Made by a program: the position numbers and the translations under genes. The notes under the pieces were generated by a model that did not search any database, was not told the DNA's origin, and saw nothing but the letters and a program-made list of their open reading frames with translations. From JAMWDF01 sp964645405 (GTDB lineage Bacteria; Ratteibacteria; UBA8468; B48-G9; DSTR01), in NCBI GenBank assembly GCA_964645405.1, contig CAZYCA010000014.1, positions 1 through 54,546 on the forward strand: 54,546 nucleotides of DNA, written 5' to 3'. How positions within the stretch are numbered: position 1 is the stretch's first letter; every line of letters starts with the position of its first letter. Below, in pieces: positions 24,986 through 33,613 of this stretch.

Positions 24986-25376
24986 ATTACTGGAGCACCC
25001 GGCAGATGTGCGGGTAAGTATTTCTGGAAGCAGCCTGGCAGAACTTTTCCTTTCTGCCAGCCAGGCACTTTGGGCTCTCTGGGAACCTGTGACAGGCGAA
25101 GAAACAGGTAAGAAAAAGCTTCTTCTGGAAGGAGAAAATCTGGAAGAACTGCTGGTCAGATTTTTAAGTGAACTGATTTACCTGGCGCAGGTGAGAGGAC
25201 TGCCCCAGGTAGAAGAATTGAAGATAGAAAAGGAATCTTCAGTCTATCAGCTGGAAGCAGAGATAAAGATTACCAGGGGGTGTCCGGGAAGAGAAATTAA
25301 AGCAGCTACCTATCACGGATTAAAGATAGTACGCAAAAAAGGCGTTTACCGGTGCTTTCTCATTTTTGATGTCTGA
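24978..25376 (+). CDS. Archease (132 aa)
   Basis: Archease is the activator of the RtcB RNA ligase, helping its guanylylation in tRNA splicing and RNA repair. Seen: the N-terminal FKLLEHPADVRV with the conserved Asp, the middle ELLVRFLSELIYLAQ, and the C-terminal signature KAATYHGLKIV. Two ATGs (24972 and 24978) lie in the last codons of gyrA; the second matches the family start. A longer ORF reading from 24933 lies wholly within gyrA. rtcB is not in the window. Archease among gyrase and lipoprotein genes is probably only an operon association. Confidence 0.9.
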   Translation: MFKLLEHPADVRVSISGSSLAELFLSASQALWALWEPVTGEETGKKKLLLEGENLEELLVRFLSELIYLAQVRGLPQVEELKIEKESSVYQLEAEIKITRGCPGREIKAATYHGLKIVRKKGVYRCFLIFDV

Positions 25377-25392
25377 TTTTCAGGGGGGAAAG

Positions 25393-25767
25393 GTGAACGA
25401 AAAACAGAGAAAAGCTTATCTCAAAAAACTTCTCCAGGAGAAGGAACGTATCTATCGGATACTGGGTGCCCTCCAGGAAGGTGAGAAAAGTAACGCTTCC
25501 AAAGAAGTTGGGGGGGTGCCTACACATATTGCTGATCTGGGTACGGATGTTTTTGAAAAGGCTCTGGAGATGGACCTTTCCAGCTCCGAAGGTAAACTTT
25601 TGGCCGAGATAAATGATGCCATTGAGAAAATAAAGAAAGGGACCTACGGCATCTGTGAATCCTGTGGGAAGAATATTCCGCGGTCAAGATTGGATGCTTT
25701 ACCTTATGCGAGATACTGTATCCATTGCCAGAAAGAAAAAGAAGGAAAAGGTGAGGAAAGAATTTGA
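25393..25767 (+). CDS. DksA/TraR-type zinc-finger protein (124 aa)
   Basis: A coiled-coil protein with a C4 zinc finger: CESCGKNIP and YCIHCQ at the C-terminus, and long helices (KQRKAYLKKLLQEKERIYRIL) before it. DksA-family proteins act in the RNA polymerase secondary channel, but the coiled-coil tip here lacks a clear DxxDxA motif. It is therefore closer to the YteA/YocK-like group of less certain role; D-L-G-T-D-V-F-E-K-A is present instead. The GTG at 25393 is preferred because AGGGGGG lies just upstream; an ATG at 25366 would overlap the archease gene. Confidence 0.85.
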   Translation: MNEKQRKAYLKKLLQEKERIYRILGALQEGEKSNASKEVGGVPTHIADLGTDVFEKALEMDLSSSEGKLLAEINDAIEKIKKGTYGICESCGKNIPRSRLDALPYARYCIHCQKEKEGKGEERI

Positions 25768-25768
25768 T

Positions 25769-26233
25769 ATGCTATTCTGGAGCGTGATTTTCACAGGCCT
25801 GGTTGCTGACCAGCTTTCCAAAAACCTGGTACTGAAGTATTTAAGAGAAGGAAATTCTGTCAACTTTTTTCGTTACTTTTCCTTAACCTGCATCAAAAAT
25901 AAGGGGATTTGTTTTGGCTTGCTGAATACGGAAAAAACCGTTATTTTTCTGATTGCAGTTTCTGCTCTGGTTCTGGCTGGTTTAATTTATTACGGACTGA
26001 AGAAGGGGAGAAAATTATCTTCTCAGACCAGAGTAAGTCTGGGAATGATGAGTGCAGGAATCTTAGGTAATCTGGTGGATAGAATACGGTTTGGTGCAGT
26101 GGTGGACTTTTTGAATTTTCACATCTGGCCAGTTTTCAATCTGGCTGACAGTTTGATAGTTGCCGGGGTAGGTGTTTTCTTAATATTCCAGGCAAGGGGA
26201 AACTATGTGCCCTGTTTTTCTGAGAATCGGTAG
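25769..26233 (+). CDS. lspA: Lipoprotein signal peptidase II (154 aa)
   Basis: Aspartic protease that cleaves prolipoprotein signal peptides. Four membrane helices are visible. Family motifs: DQLSK (14-18), GNLVDRIRFGAVVDFLNF with catalytic Asp113, and FNLADSLI with catalytic Asp127. The ATG at 25769 begins 1 base after the DksA-like stop with AGGTGAGGA upstream. It overlaps lgt by 29 bases. Having lspA next to lgt puts two lipoprotein-maturation steps under one transcript. Confidence 0.95.
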   Translation: MLFWSVIFTGLVADQLSKNLVLKYLREGNSVNFFRYFSLTCIKNKGICFGLLNTEKTVIFLIAVSALVLAGLIYYGLKKGRKLSSQTRVSLGMMSAGILGNLVDRIRFGAVVDFLNFHIWPVFNLADSLIVAGVGVFLIFQARGNYVPCFSENR

Positions 26234-27017
26234 TTTTGTCATTTACTGGTATGGAGTGATGGCTGCTCTGGGGATTCTGGTGGCCGGTTCACTTTTTCAG
26301 AAACTCGCACAGAAAGCAGGTTATTCCCAGAAGGTTATCTCAGAAATTTTGCTGTATGTGGTGGTCTGGGGATTGCTGGGAGCCAGAATTGTACATGTGA
26401 TGACGCATCTTTTTTATTACCACCGGCACCCCTGGGAAATTTTCCAGTTGAGAAATGGCGGGCTTGCCATTCAAGGGGCTGTAGCAGCTGCCATATTTTT
26501 TCTCCTGATTTATTCTGCAGTTCGGTCTCTTTCCTTTTTCCAGTTAAGTGATTTAGTGGCCCGGGTAACACCTCTGGGACAGGCGATTGGCAGGTTAGGT
26601 TGTTTCCTCCATGGTTGTTGCTATGGAAGACCCACCCTTTCTCCTTTGAGTATTCATTTGCCCCTGGTGGAAGGACGGGTTCATCCGACGCAGCTGTACT
26701 ATTTCAGTGCGGATATGGCTGCTTTTGGTTGTCTCTGGTGGCTGTCCCGGTACCGGCTGCGGCCAGGAAGCCTTTTCTGCCTTTACCTGATGTTGATGGG
26801 TTTAATCCGTTACAACCTTGATTTTCTCAGGGGTGACCTTGCTTTGACCGGGTTTGACCTTTATCCTACGCAATTGTTAGGTATATTTCTTTTTCTCACC
26901 GGTGGCCTGTGTTTAATCTGGCTGTTGTGGCAACCTTCTCATTTGCGGGACAGTGGCTCTGGAATCAACACGGACTTTGATAAAGAAGAGGAAACCCATG
27001 GCAAAACTAATTTTTAA
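26205..27017 (+). CDS. lgt: Prolipoprotein diacylglyceryl transferase (270 aa)
   Basis: Transfers diacylglycerol to the lipobox cysteine. Seven hydrophobic segments. The Lgt signature region reads GQAIGRLGCFLHGCCYG (125-141), with Arg130 at the position of the essential Arg143 of E. coli. In NGGLAIQGA (84-92) the position of E. coli His103 is Gln90; other lineages have Tyr there, so the change is probably tolerated. VHPTQLYY also fits. The short overlap with lspA (29 bases) and with the FHA gene (20 bases) marks one translation-coupled group. Confidence 0.92.
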   Translation: MCPVFLRIGSFVIYWYGVMAALGILVAGSLFQKLAQKAGYSQKVISEILLYVVVWGLLGARIVHVMTHLFYYHRHPWEIFQLRNGGLAIQGAVAAAIFFLLIYSAVRSLSFFQLSDLVARVTPLGQAIGRLGCFLHGCCYGRPTLSPLSIHLPLVEGRVHPTQLYYFSADMAAFGCLWWLSRYRLRPGSLFCLYLMLMGLIRYNLDFLRGDLALTGFDLYPTQLLGIFLFLTGGLCLIWLLWQPSHLRDSGSGINTDFDKEEETHGKTNF

Positions 27018-27369
27018 CTATCCTTTTATGCTGAGGGAGTATCCTTTGACCAGGGATAGAGTTACTGTAGGTCGGCTGAAGGACCATGATATTGTAATCC
27101 CGGATTACCGTGCTTTCCGAACCCTGGCAGTAGAAATGCAGAGGCAACTACTTAAAATGCTGACTAAAGTTTCCCGGTATCATGCCAGGCTGGAAAAAAT
27201 TAATGGTGTTTATCATGCGGTGGATGTTGGCACCGGTGGAGCAGGCAGCAGTTACGGAACCTATGTCAATGAGCTCAGACTGGAAACCGGTAAGCCCTAT
27301 GCCTTAAAACATGGCGACAAAATTCGTTTTGGGCCGGTGGAATGTACTTTTGAGGAGGAAGGAAAATGA
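26998..27369 (+). CDS. FHA-domain protein (123 aa)
   Basis: A stand-alone forkhead-associated domain, a phosphothreonine-binding module. Seen: VTVGRLKDHDIVIPD (strand with the conserved Gly-Arg), VSRYHARL (the SxxH motif), and YGTYVN near the end. Between the first two motifs is an insert of about 18 residues (FRTLAVEMQRQLLKML) that looks helical and is not usual in FHA domains. An earlier ATG lies inside lgt; the ATG at 26998 has GAAGAGGAA upstream. No Ser/Thr kinase gene is in the window, so the phosphoprotein partner is unknown. Confidence 0.87.
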   Translation: MAKLIFNYPFMLREYPLTRDRVTVGRLKDHDIVIPDYRAFRTLAVEMQRQLLKMLTKVSRYHARLEKINGVYHAVDVGTGGAGSSYGTYVNELRLETGKPYALKHGDKIRFGPVECTFEEEGK

Positions 27370-28325
27370 GAAAGGTCAGGGTGGCTCTGATTGGGGCAGG
27401 AGTGATGGCCAATAACGTCCATTATCCTTCTCTGGCACAGTTTCCGGATGTGGAAATGGTTGGTTTATGTGACCTGGTGGAGGAGAAACTGAAAGCTACA
27501 GCGGAAAGGTTCCAGATAAGGCGGACTTACACCGACTACCGAAAGATGCTGCAAGAGACAGAACCGGAAGCAGCTTATGTGCTGATGCCACCCTATCATC
27601 TGTTTGATATTGTCATAGACTGCCTGGAATCTTCTCTCCACGTTTTCATTGAAAAGCCTCCTGGCATCACCAGAGAGCAGACCAGGCAGATGGCAGTCCT
27701 GGCTGAGAAGAAGGGATGCCTGACGATGACCGGTTTCCAGCGCCGTTTCGCTCCACTGGTAGTCCGGGCGAAGGAAGAAATCAGCAGAAAGGGACCCTTA
27801 AATCAGTGCCAGGCTAATTTTTTTAAACACATGCTTGGTGCCGGTCCCTATTACCGGGGAGCGGTGGACATTCTTACCTGTGATGCCATTCACGCGGTGG
27901 ACATTTTACGTTTTCTGGGTGGAGAAGTGAAAAAAGTAGCCAGCAGTATACGCAGTCTCTATGCCGATTATGATAATAGCTTTAATGCGCTGTTAATTTT
28001 TGAAAGCGGCTGTGTTGGTTTTCTTTCCACCAACTGGGTCTCCGGCAAGCGTATCTTTTCCGTGGAGATGCATGGATGCGGTATCTCAGCTTTTGTGGAC
28101 CCGGAGAAACAGGCAGTCATCTACCAGGACAATAAAGAGGAAGGCATGGTAGTTTCTGCTTCTTCCGCTGCGGGTGGAAAAGAGATTTACAAAATCGGTG
28201 GCTTTTTTGCAGAAAACCGTCATTTCATTGATTGTCTGAAAGAAAAAAGACTGCCACAGACACATTTCGGGGATGCGGTCAAAACCATGGAACTGGTGGA
28301 TACTATTTACCATCAGTGTCTGTGA
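27366..28325 (+). CDS. Gfo/Idh/MocA-family NAD(P)-dependent oxidoreductase (319 aa)
   Basis: A Rossmann N-terminus (VALIGAGVMANNVHYPSL) and the family signature HVFIEKPPGITREQ with the catalytic Lys in EKP. The alpha/beta C-terminal half is of the GFO_IDH_MocA_C type. Members oxidise or epimerise sugars, sugar nucleotides and inositols; the substrate cannot be named here. The ATG overlaps the FHA stop (ATGA), so it ends the gyrB-to-oxidoreductase run. Confidence 0.9.
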   Translation: MRKVRVALIGAGVMANNVHYPSLAQFPDVEMVGLCDLVEEKLKATAERFQIRRTYTDYRKMLQETEPEAAYVLMPPYHLFDIVIDCLESSLHVFIEKPPGITREQTRQMAVLAEKKGCLTMTGFQRRFAPLVVRAKEEISRKGPLNQCQANFFKHMLGAGPYYRGAVDILTCDAIHAVDILRFLGGEVKKVASSIRSLYADYDNSFNALLIFESGCVGFLSTNWVSGKRIFSVEMHGCGISAFVDPEKQAVIYQDNKEEGMVVSASSAAGGKEIYKIGGFFAENRHFIDCLKEKRLPQTHFGDAVKTMELVDTIYHQCL

Positions 28326-28360
28326 AAAATTTATTACTGTTTTCTCTGCAGAGGCGCTTT

Positions 28361-28389
28361 TTGAAACTTTTTCTCCCCTTTTTTATCTA
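28361..28389 (+). promoter_or_regulatory. Candidate promoter for clpB
   Basis: TTGAAA (28361-28366), 17-base spacer, TATCTA (28384-28389), in the 97-base gap before clpB. The -35 matches five of six bases and the -10 four of six. No CIRCE inverted repeat or clear heat-shock sigma box is seen. Confidence 0.45.
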
Positions 28390-28422
28390 ATGTAGTGAAA
28401 AAGCATTTCTTGAGGTGAAAAA

Positions 28423-30993
28423 ATGAACTGGGAAAAATTCACTGTGAAGGCTCAGGAATCTTTAGTCAACGCACAGAGTATTGCCCAGGAGAGAAATCAT
28501 CAGGTGGTAGAAACATTGCATCTTCTTCTGGCTCTCCTGCGGCAGGATGAGGTTACCGCGGATATTCTCCAGCAGGCTCAGGCAAACATAGAGCAAATTA
28601 CCAGCCAGGTAGAACACCGGCTGGAAAAGATGCCGAAGGTAACCGGTGCGACACAGATGTATATTGGAGATTCCCTTCAGCAGGTACTCTCCCGCGCACA
28701 ACACCATGCCAGCCAGATGGGTGATGAGTATGTAAGTGTGGAACATCTTCTTCTATCTTTAAGTGAAATCTCCTCACCTGCCAGTGAGATTTTAAACCAG
28801 CACAATCTTTTCCCGGAGAGATTACTGAAGCTTATCCAGCAAAATCGCGGCGGAGAAAAGATAACAGACAAAAATGCAGAAAGTAAATATCGGGTTCTGG
28901 AAAAATACACCCGGGACTTCACTGATCTGGCAGCTAAGGGTAAGCTGGACCCGGTTATCGGAAGGGATGAGGAAATCAGGCGTGTAATTCAGGTTCTCTC
29001 CCGTCGTACCAAGAACAATCCAGTACTTATTGGTGAACCCGGTGTAGGGAAAACCGCTATTGTAGAAGGTTTAGCCCGCAGGATTGTCTCCGGTGATGTT
29101 CCGGAGCCACTTAAAAATAAAAGGGTATTAGGTCTTGATTTAGGAGCCCTGGTTGCCGGGACAAAGTACCGGGGTGAGTTTGAAGATAGACTGAAATCTT
29201 TGCTGCGGGAGATAGAGAAAGAAGAAAGCCGTATCATTCTTTTCATTGATGAACTGCATACCCTGGTTGGTGCGGGAGCAGCAGAAGGTGCGGTGGACGC
29301 CTCCAATATGTTGAAACCAGCCCTGGCCAGGGGGTCGTTACGCTGTATCGGAGCTACCACACTGGATGAATACCGCAAGTATGTGGAAAAAGACAGGGCT
29401 CTGGAAAGACGTTTTCAACCGATTCTTATCAAAGAACCAGGTGTGGAGGACACCATTTCTATCCTTCGGGGATTGAAGGAGAGGTATGAGGTGCACCATG
29501 GAGTGAAGATTACTGATAGTGCTCTGGTTGCTGCGGCAGTTCTTTCTGACCGGTACATCAGCGGCCGCTTTCTTCCGGACAAAGCGATAGACCTGGTGGA
29601 TGAGGCTGCCAGCAAAATAAGGATGGAAAACGACAGTATGCCTGTGGAACTGGACGAAGTAGAAAGACGGATTAGACAGCTGGAGATTGAAAGGCAGGCT
29701 CTGAAGAAAGAGACAGGAGAAGAGACAAAAGAAAAACTGAAAAGGCTGGAAAAAGAGCTGGAAGGTTTGAAAAAAAAGGGAGAAAAACTGCGCTCTCAGT
29801 GGCTGGCAGAAAAAGAAGTGGTGGAAAAGGTGAGAAAGATTAAGGAAGAGATTGAAACCACCAGGATTCTTATGGAGAAGGCAGAGAGGCAAGGTGCCCT
29901 GGATAAAGCAGCTGAATACAAATATGGCCGACTTACGGAATTGAATAAGAAACTCCAGGAGGAAACAGAGAAACTGAAAAAACTTCAGAAAAACGCAGGG
30001 TTGCTGAAAGATGAGGTTACGGATGAGGATATAGCCGAAGTTGTCTCTAAATGGACAGGTATTCCTGTTTCCCGGATGCTGGAAAGTGAGATTCAAAAAC
30101 TTCTCCAGATGGAGCAGCGTCTCAGTCAACGGGTGGTTGGCCAGGATGAGGCTATCAGTGCTGTGGCTAACTGTATCCGTCGGAGTCGCTCTGGACTTTC
30201 TGACCCTTCCAGGCCGATCGGTTCTTTTATCTTTCTCGGTCCTACCGGAGTAGGGAAAACGGAACTGGCAAAAGCACTGGCAGAATTTCTGTTTGATGAT
30301 GAGAATGCCCTGGTGCGGATTGATATGAGTGAGTACATGGAGAAGTTTTCTGTTTCCCGGTTGATTGGAGCCCCGCCTGGTTATGTGGGTTACGAAGAAG
30401 GAGGGCAGCTTACCGAGAAAGTCAGACGTCGTCCTTACAGTGTCATTCTTCTGGACGAAATAGAAAAGGCTCATCCGGAGGTTTTTAACATTCTCTTACA
30501 ACTTCTTGACGACGGAAGATTAACTGACGGTCAGGGTCGCACAGTTGATTTCCGTAACACCGTGGTGATTATGACCTCCAATGTGGGCAGTCAATACCTG
30601 ACGATGTTTAAGGATGAAGAAGAGATGAAAAGCAAGGTTTTAGATGTACTGAGGGCAAAATTCCGGCCGGAGTTTCTTAACCGGGTGGATGAGATTATCA
30701 TCTTTCGTAAATTGAAACCTGAAGACCTGGTAAAGATTGTGGAAATTCAACTCTCACATTTGAGGAAAAGACTGGAGGAGAAGAAGATTAAACTGGAGGT
30801 AACTGAAGCCGGCAAAAAATATCTGGCAGAAGCAGGCTATGACACCAATTACGGAGCCAGACCGCTTAAGAGGCTCATCCAGAGAGAAGTAGAAAATGTG
30901 GTTGCTCTAAAAGTGCTGGCTGGAGAATTTAAGGAAAACGATACAGTTGTAGTTGACGCTTCAGATGGCCGTCTGGTCATCAGTGTTAAATAA
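28423..30993 (+). CDS. clpB: ClpB protein disaggregase (856 aa)
   Basis: Hsp100 chaperone that resolves aggregates with DnaK. Layout: N-domain (1-145), AAA1 with Walker A GEPGVGKT (204-211), the long coiled-coil middle domain (about 400-530, KEKLKRLEKELEGLKKKGEK), AAA2 with Walker A GPTGVGKT (606-613) and GAPPGYVGYEEGG (pore loop), and the C-terminal YGARPLKRLIQ. The middle domain separates ClpB from ClpA/ClpC. The Shine-Dalgarno is GAGGTG. It faces hsp20 across a shared terminator. Confidence 0.97.
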   Translation: MNWEKFTVKAQESLVNAQSIAQERNHQVVETLHLLLALLRQDEVTADILQQAQANIEQITSQVEHRLEKMPKVTGATQMYIGDSLQQVLSRAQHHASQMGDEYVSVEHLLLSLSEISSPASEILNQHNLFPERLLKLIQQNRGGEKITDKNAESKYRVLEKYTRDFTDLAAKGKLDPVIGRDEEIRRVIQVLSRRTKNNPVLIGEPGVGKTAIVEGLARRIVSGDVPEPLKNKRVLGLDLGALVAGTKYRGEFEDRLKSLLREIEKEESRIILFIDELHTLVGAGAAEGAVDASNMLKPALARGSLRCIGATTLDEYRKYVEKDRALERRFQPILIKEPGVEDTISILRGLKERYEVHHGVKITDSALVAAAVLSDRYISGRFLPDKAIDLVDEAASKIRMENDSMPVELDEVERRIRQLEIERQALKKETGEETKEKLKRLEKELEGLKKKGEKLRSQWLAEKEVVEKVRKIKEEIETTRILMEKAERQGALDKAAEYKYGRLTELNKKLQEETEKLKKLQKNAGLLKDEVTDEDIAEVVSKWTGIPVSRMLESEIQKLLQMEQRLSQRVVGQDEAISAVANCIRRSRSGLSDPSRPIGSFIFLGPTGVGKTELAKALAEFLFDDENALVRIDMSEYMEKFSVSRLIGAPPGYVGYEEGGQLTEKVRRRPYSVILLDEIEKAHPEVFNILLQLLDDGRLTDGQGRTVDFRNTVVIMTSNVGSQYLTMFKDEEEMKSKVLDVLRAKFRPEFLNRVDEIIIFRKLKPEDLVKIVEIQLSHLRKRLEEKKIKLEVTEAGKKYLAEAGYDTNYGARPLKRLIQREVENVVALKVLAGEFKENDTVVVDASDGRLVISVK

Positions 30994-31054
30994 AAATCCT
31001 GATAAATCTCTTCCCTTTTCCCCTCTTTTTTCTGCCCTGTTTTTGCCACGCTGG

Positions 31055-31141
31055 TAATGGAAGCAGTGTATACCCCTGCTACCTCTTTCTGCTTTTCTTC
31101 TACCTTCTTTCTGTCGCGCACCTAATGGCAGCAGTGCATGC
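31055..31141. repeat. Pair of imperfect direct repeats in the clpB-hsp20 gap
   Basis: TAATGGAAGCAGTGTATACC (31055-31074) and TAATGGCAGCAGTGCATGC (31123-31141) share most positions and end in small palindromes (GTATAC and GCATGC). They lie in the 234-base gap between clpB and hsp20, which otherwise contains only pyrimidine-rich sequence and the terminator. No protein is supported here. Confidence 0.35.
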
Positions 31142-31185
31142 ACACTACGATAATAGTACAAAAGAATGCAATGAAGCCTGAAAGC

Positions 31186-31216
31186 AAAAAAGCAGGCCCG
31201 TAAGGCCTGCTTTTTC
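31186..31216. terminator. Bidirectional intrinsic terminator for clpB and hsp20
   Basis: A GCAGGCC/GGCCTGC stem (31192-31198 with 31204-31210), loop CGTAA, flanked by A-run and T-run, so it can stop transcription in both directions. It is placed 12 bases from the hsp20 stop. Confidence 0.92.
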
Positions 31217-31227
31217 TTTCCACCAGC

Positions 31228-31665
31228 TTACTTGACCGCAATCTGGACTTCTCTGGCTCTGGCTTCCTCAGCCTTTGGTAGTGTCACTTCCAGAATCCCA
31301 TCCTTGTAAGTAGCACCAACTTTGGCGCGGTCAACCGGGCAGGGAAGAGTGAAACTTCTGGTGAAACTGCCTGTCCGTATCTCCTTCCGGTAGTAATTGT
31401 CTCTTTTGACCTCCTTAGCATCTTCTGTTTTCCCGGAAAGAGTGAGGGTATCCCCGGAAAGAGTAATCTTAATGTTTTCTTTTTTCACTCCAGGGATACT
31501 TGCCCGCAGGAAGATATTGTTCTCATCTTCATAGAGGTCCACTGCCGGTTGCCACTCTGCCAGGTCAAGACCGAGGTTTCTGCCAAAGAAGTTGTCTATG
31601 AAGCGGTCAAAGCTGTCCCTCACATCCAGCATTTCCCGGATCGGGTCAACCTTAACCATTTTCAT
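31228..31665 (-). CDS. Hsp20/alpha-crystallin small heat shock protein (145 aa)
   Basis: Small heat shock chaperone that holds unfolded proteins for refolding by DnaK and ClpB. The alpha-crystallin domain runs from about WQPAVDLYEDENNIFLRASI to the end, including GVKKENIKITLSGDTLTLSG and the typical A-x-x-x-G-x-L motif ATYKDGILEVTLPK. The ATG at 31665 has an ideal Shine-Dalgarno (AGGAGGTG) 6 to 8 bases upstream; starts at 31671 or 31674 would overlap that site. Its position facing clpB fits a shared heat-stress role. Confidence 0.94.
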   Translation of the reverse strand: MKMVKVDPIREMLDVRDSFDRFIDNFFGRNLGLDLAEWQPAVDLYEDENNIFLRASIPGVKKENIKITLSGDTLTLSGKTEDAKEVKRDNYYRKEIRTGSFTRSFTLPCPVDRAKVGATYKDGILEVTLPKAEEARAREVQIAVK

Positions 31666-31723
31666 AGCCATCACCTCCTTTTTTTGTTCTCATTAACTTA
31701 GATGCAAGAGACAAAAGCAGGTT

Positions 31724-32569
31724 TCACTGTTTTTTCAGTTTTTCCACCAGAGCCATCAGTTTTCTTCCATAGGTGAGATAGGTCTCATAGGCAACATTTT
31801 CCTTGCCCACTTTACCTTCGTGAACCACGCTGGCCAGATGAGGTTCTATGGAGATACCACCAGTATACCCGGTATGCAGTAAATCCTGAAGTATTTCTTT
31901 AATCATACCCTCACCTTCTCCAGGGAAAGTAGCCACATACTTTTCACCATCACGGCGGTAATCCTTGATATGGATGTAGACAGTGTAAGGTTTGGTTCGG
32001 GTGTAAAATTCCCAGGGGTCCTGTCCGTGGGGTACAACATTTCCTGTATCATAAAGAAGTTTGAAAGCCGGAGAATTAATTTCCTCCACCAGACGCAGGG
32101 AGTTTTCCACAGATTCTCCTCCCCAGCCAGAGCAGTTTTCATGGACCAGGATAATGCCACCATCTTCTGCCATTTTAGTTAATTCTTTCAACCGGCGGAT
32201 GACTTCTCTGGACCAGTCAGCATCAGACCAGGGATTGTTCTTGTCATTAGGCCAGGACATTATCCGAACATACCTGGTACCGAAACGGTGCATCCTGGGA
32301 ATAGCTGTCTTTAATTCCTGAACATCAATGGAAAAGTCACCAGAAATCTGTTTCGCCCAGTTACCAATACAACCAGCAAAACAGGAAACCTTTAATCTGG
32401 CAGCAGTTACTTTTTCATAAACCTGCTCAAACTTTTCTGCAGACATAAGAGACAGGTTTTCGCCATCCACATTTCTTATTTCCAGGTAAGACCAGCCTAA
32501 CTGCTGATGGGCTTTAATCTGGGTTTCAATTGCCTGTCCGGCTTCGTCACTGATTCCTGAATAGAACAT
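31724..32569 (-). CDS. Sugar phosphate isomerase/epimerase, TIM barrel (281 aa)
   Basis: Xylose-isomerase-like TIM barrel (AP endonuclease family 2). Metal-site residues in order: VHENCSGWG (Glu), LLYDTGNV (Asp), YIHIKDYR (His, then Asp) and GISIEPHL (Glu). These residues define keto-sugar epimerase/isomerase members such as IolE-like and tagatose-epimerase-like enzymes; the exact sugar cannot be assigned. A good Shine-Dalgarno (GGAGG) precedes the ATG. It follows the 1-phosphofructokinase-like gene and precedes hsp20 on the same strand, suggesting a role in sugar use linked to the glycan locus. Confidence 0.88.
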   Translation of the reverse strand: MFYSGISDEAGQAIETQIKAHQQLGWSYLEIRNVDGENLSLMSAEKFEQVYEKVTAARLKVSCFAGCIGNWAKQISGDFSIDVQELKTAIPRMHRFGTRYVRIMSWPNDKNNPWSDADWSREVIRRLKELTKMAEDGGIILVHENCSGWGGESVENSLRLVEEINSPAFKLLYDTGNVVPHGQDPWEFYTRTKPYTVYIHIKDYRRDGEKYVATFPGEGEGMIKEILQDLLHTGYTGGISIEPHLASVVHEGKVGKENVAYETYLTYGRKLMALVEKLKKQ

Positions 32570-32591
32570 TTTGCCTCCTTTTATGCTTACA

Positions 32592-32621
32592 TTGTTACCA
32601 TATTTTACTTCCTTTTAGCAA
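32592..32621 (-). promoter_or_regulatory. Candidate promoter for the sugar isomerase gene
   Basis: Read on the minus strand: TTGCTA (32621-32616), 18-base spacer, TGG then TAACAA (32597-32592). The GGTAAC-type -10 recurs before other minus-strand genes here. It lies partly within the region just after pfkB. Confidence 0.35.
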
Positions 32622-32626
32622 GAGTA

Positions 32627-33610
32627 TCATCCTGCTGCTTTTTGGGAGAAAGAAAGTTTTTCCGGAGGGAGAAGTTTTACCTTCTTTCTCATCTGGAAAA
32701 CCTCCTGCTTTGAAGGCATACTGGTACCCGGGCAGGTGACCTTGGCTGAGCCACAACCAACCGCCATAATAAGGCTCTCCTGAACAGACCATCCTGATAC
32801 CCAGCCGTACAGAAAACCTGCCAGAAAAGCATCTCCGCAGCCAACTTCACTCACAGGGCAAAGAGCTGGCGGCTTTGCCCAATAGATTTCCTCCTCAGAG
32901 ACGGCTAAGGCACCCTGGCTGCCAAGCGTAAGCAGTATCAATTTTGTTCTTTTTCTGTGAAGAAGTAATCTGCAGACAGTCTTCAGTTTAGCAAAAGAAC
33001 GAATCTTTTGAGAGCAAAGCCGCTGCAGTTCCCAGAGGTTGGGTTTAATCAGCCAGGGTCTGGCCCTGACACCTTCCTGTAACGCCGCGCCATCAGCATC
33101 CAGGGTAATCCATGGTGTATATTTTTTCAGTAAATTGATAATCGTGCGGTAGGTGGAAACAGGAAGTCCTGGAGGAAAACTACCAGAAAGAACCACTATG
33201 GTGTTGTGACTGAGAGGCAGGGTAGTCAAATACCGGAAAAGCGACAGTTTTTCTTCCCTGGAGAACTCAGGACCTGGTTCATTAACTCTGAGGATGCGGC
33301 CTGTCCTTGTTTCTATGAGATTAAAAATGTTTCTTGTCTCGCCAGAGGTTTCAACCACCAGGTAAGAAAGGCCTTCCTTCTGGATAAGCTGTTTCACCTT
33401 TTTCCCGTTGTCTCCACCCAGGCACACTACAGAGCATACCGGCTGTCCTAAACGGTGGAGCATCCTGGCAACATTTAATCCCTTTCCACCAGCATCCAGG
33501 CGAGAAGATTTTATCCTGTTGATATCTCCAAAAACTATCCTGTCCAGACAGAATGTCCTGTCCAGACTGGTGTTAAGGGAAAGGGTAAATATCCGGAAGC
33601 GCTTATCCAA
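32627..33610 (-). CDS. PfkB-family kinase, 1-phosphofructokinase-like (327 aa)
   Basis: Ribokinase-fold sugar kinase of the FruK/LacC/PfkB branch: N-terminal FTLSLNTSLDRTF (usual form TLNPALD), DAGGKGLNVARML, SGSFPPGLP, and GCGDAFLAGFL with the catalytic Asp. The branch phosphorylates fructose-1-phosphate, tagatose-6-phosphate or fructose-6-phosphate. The start is TTG (33610), the only possible one near the conserved N-terminus. It follows the rpsU stop in the same frame (TAA AAA TTG), so it may depend on ribosomes ending at rpsU. It has no clear Shine-Dalgarno. Confidence 0.85.
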   Translation of the reverse strand: MDKRFRIFTLSLNTSLDRTFCLDRIVFGDINRIKSSRLDAGGKGLNVARMLHRLGQPVCSVVCLGGDNGKKVKQLIQKEGLSYLVVETSGETRNIFNLIETRTGRILRVNEPGPEFSREEKLSLFRYLTTLPLSHNTIVVLSGSFPPGLPVSTYRTIINLLKKYTPWITLDADGAALQEGVRARPWLIKPNLWELQRLCSQKIRSFAKLKTVCRLLLHRKRTKLILLTLGSQGALAVSEEEIYWAKPPALCPVSEVGCGDAFLAGFLYGWVSGWSVQESLIMAVGCGSAKVTCPGTSMPSKQEVFQMRKKVKLLPPEKLSFSQKAAG

Positions 33611-33613
33611 TTT

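Noticed and set aside
29338..30474. 378-codon minus-strand ORF
   Set aside because: It lies wholly within clpB in antisense, is rich in Phe, Cys, His and Arg, and has no domain or start signal; it is a shadow of the coiled-coil and AAA2 coding sequence.
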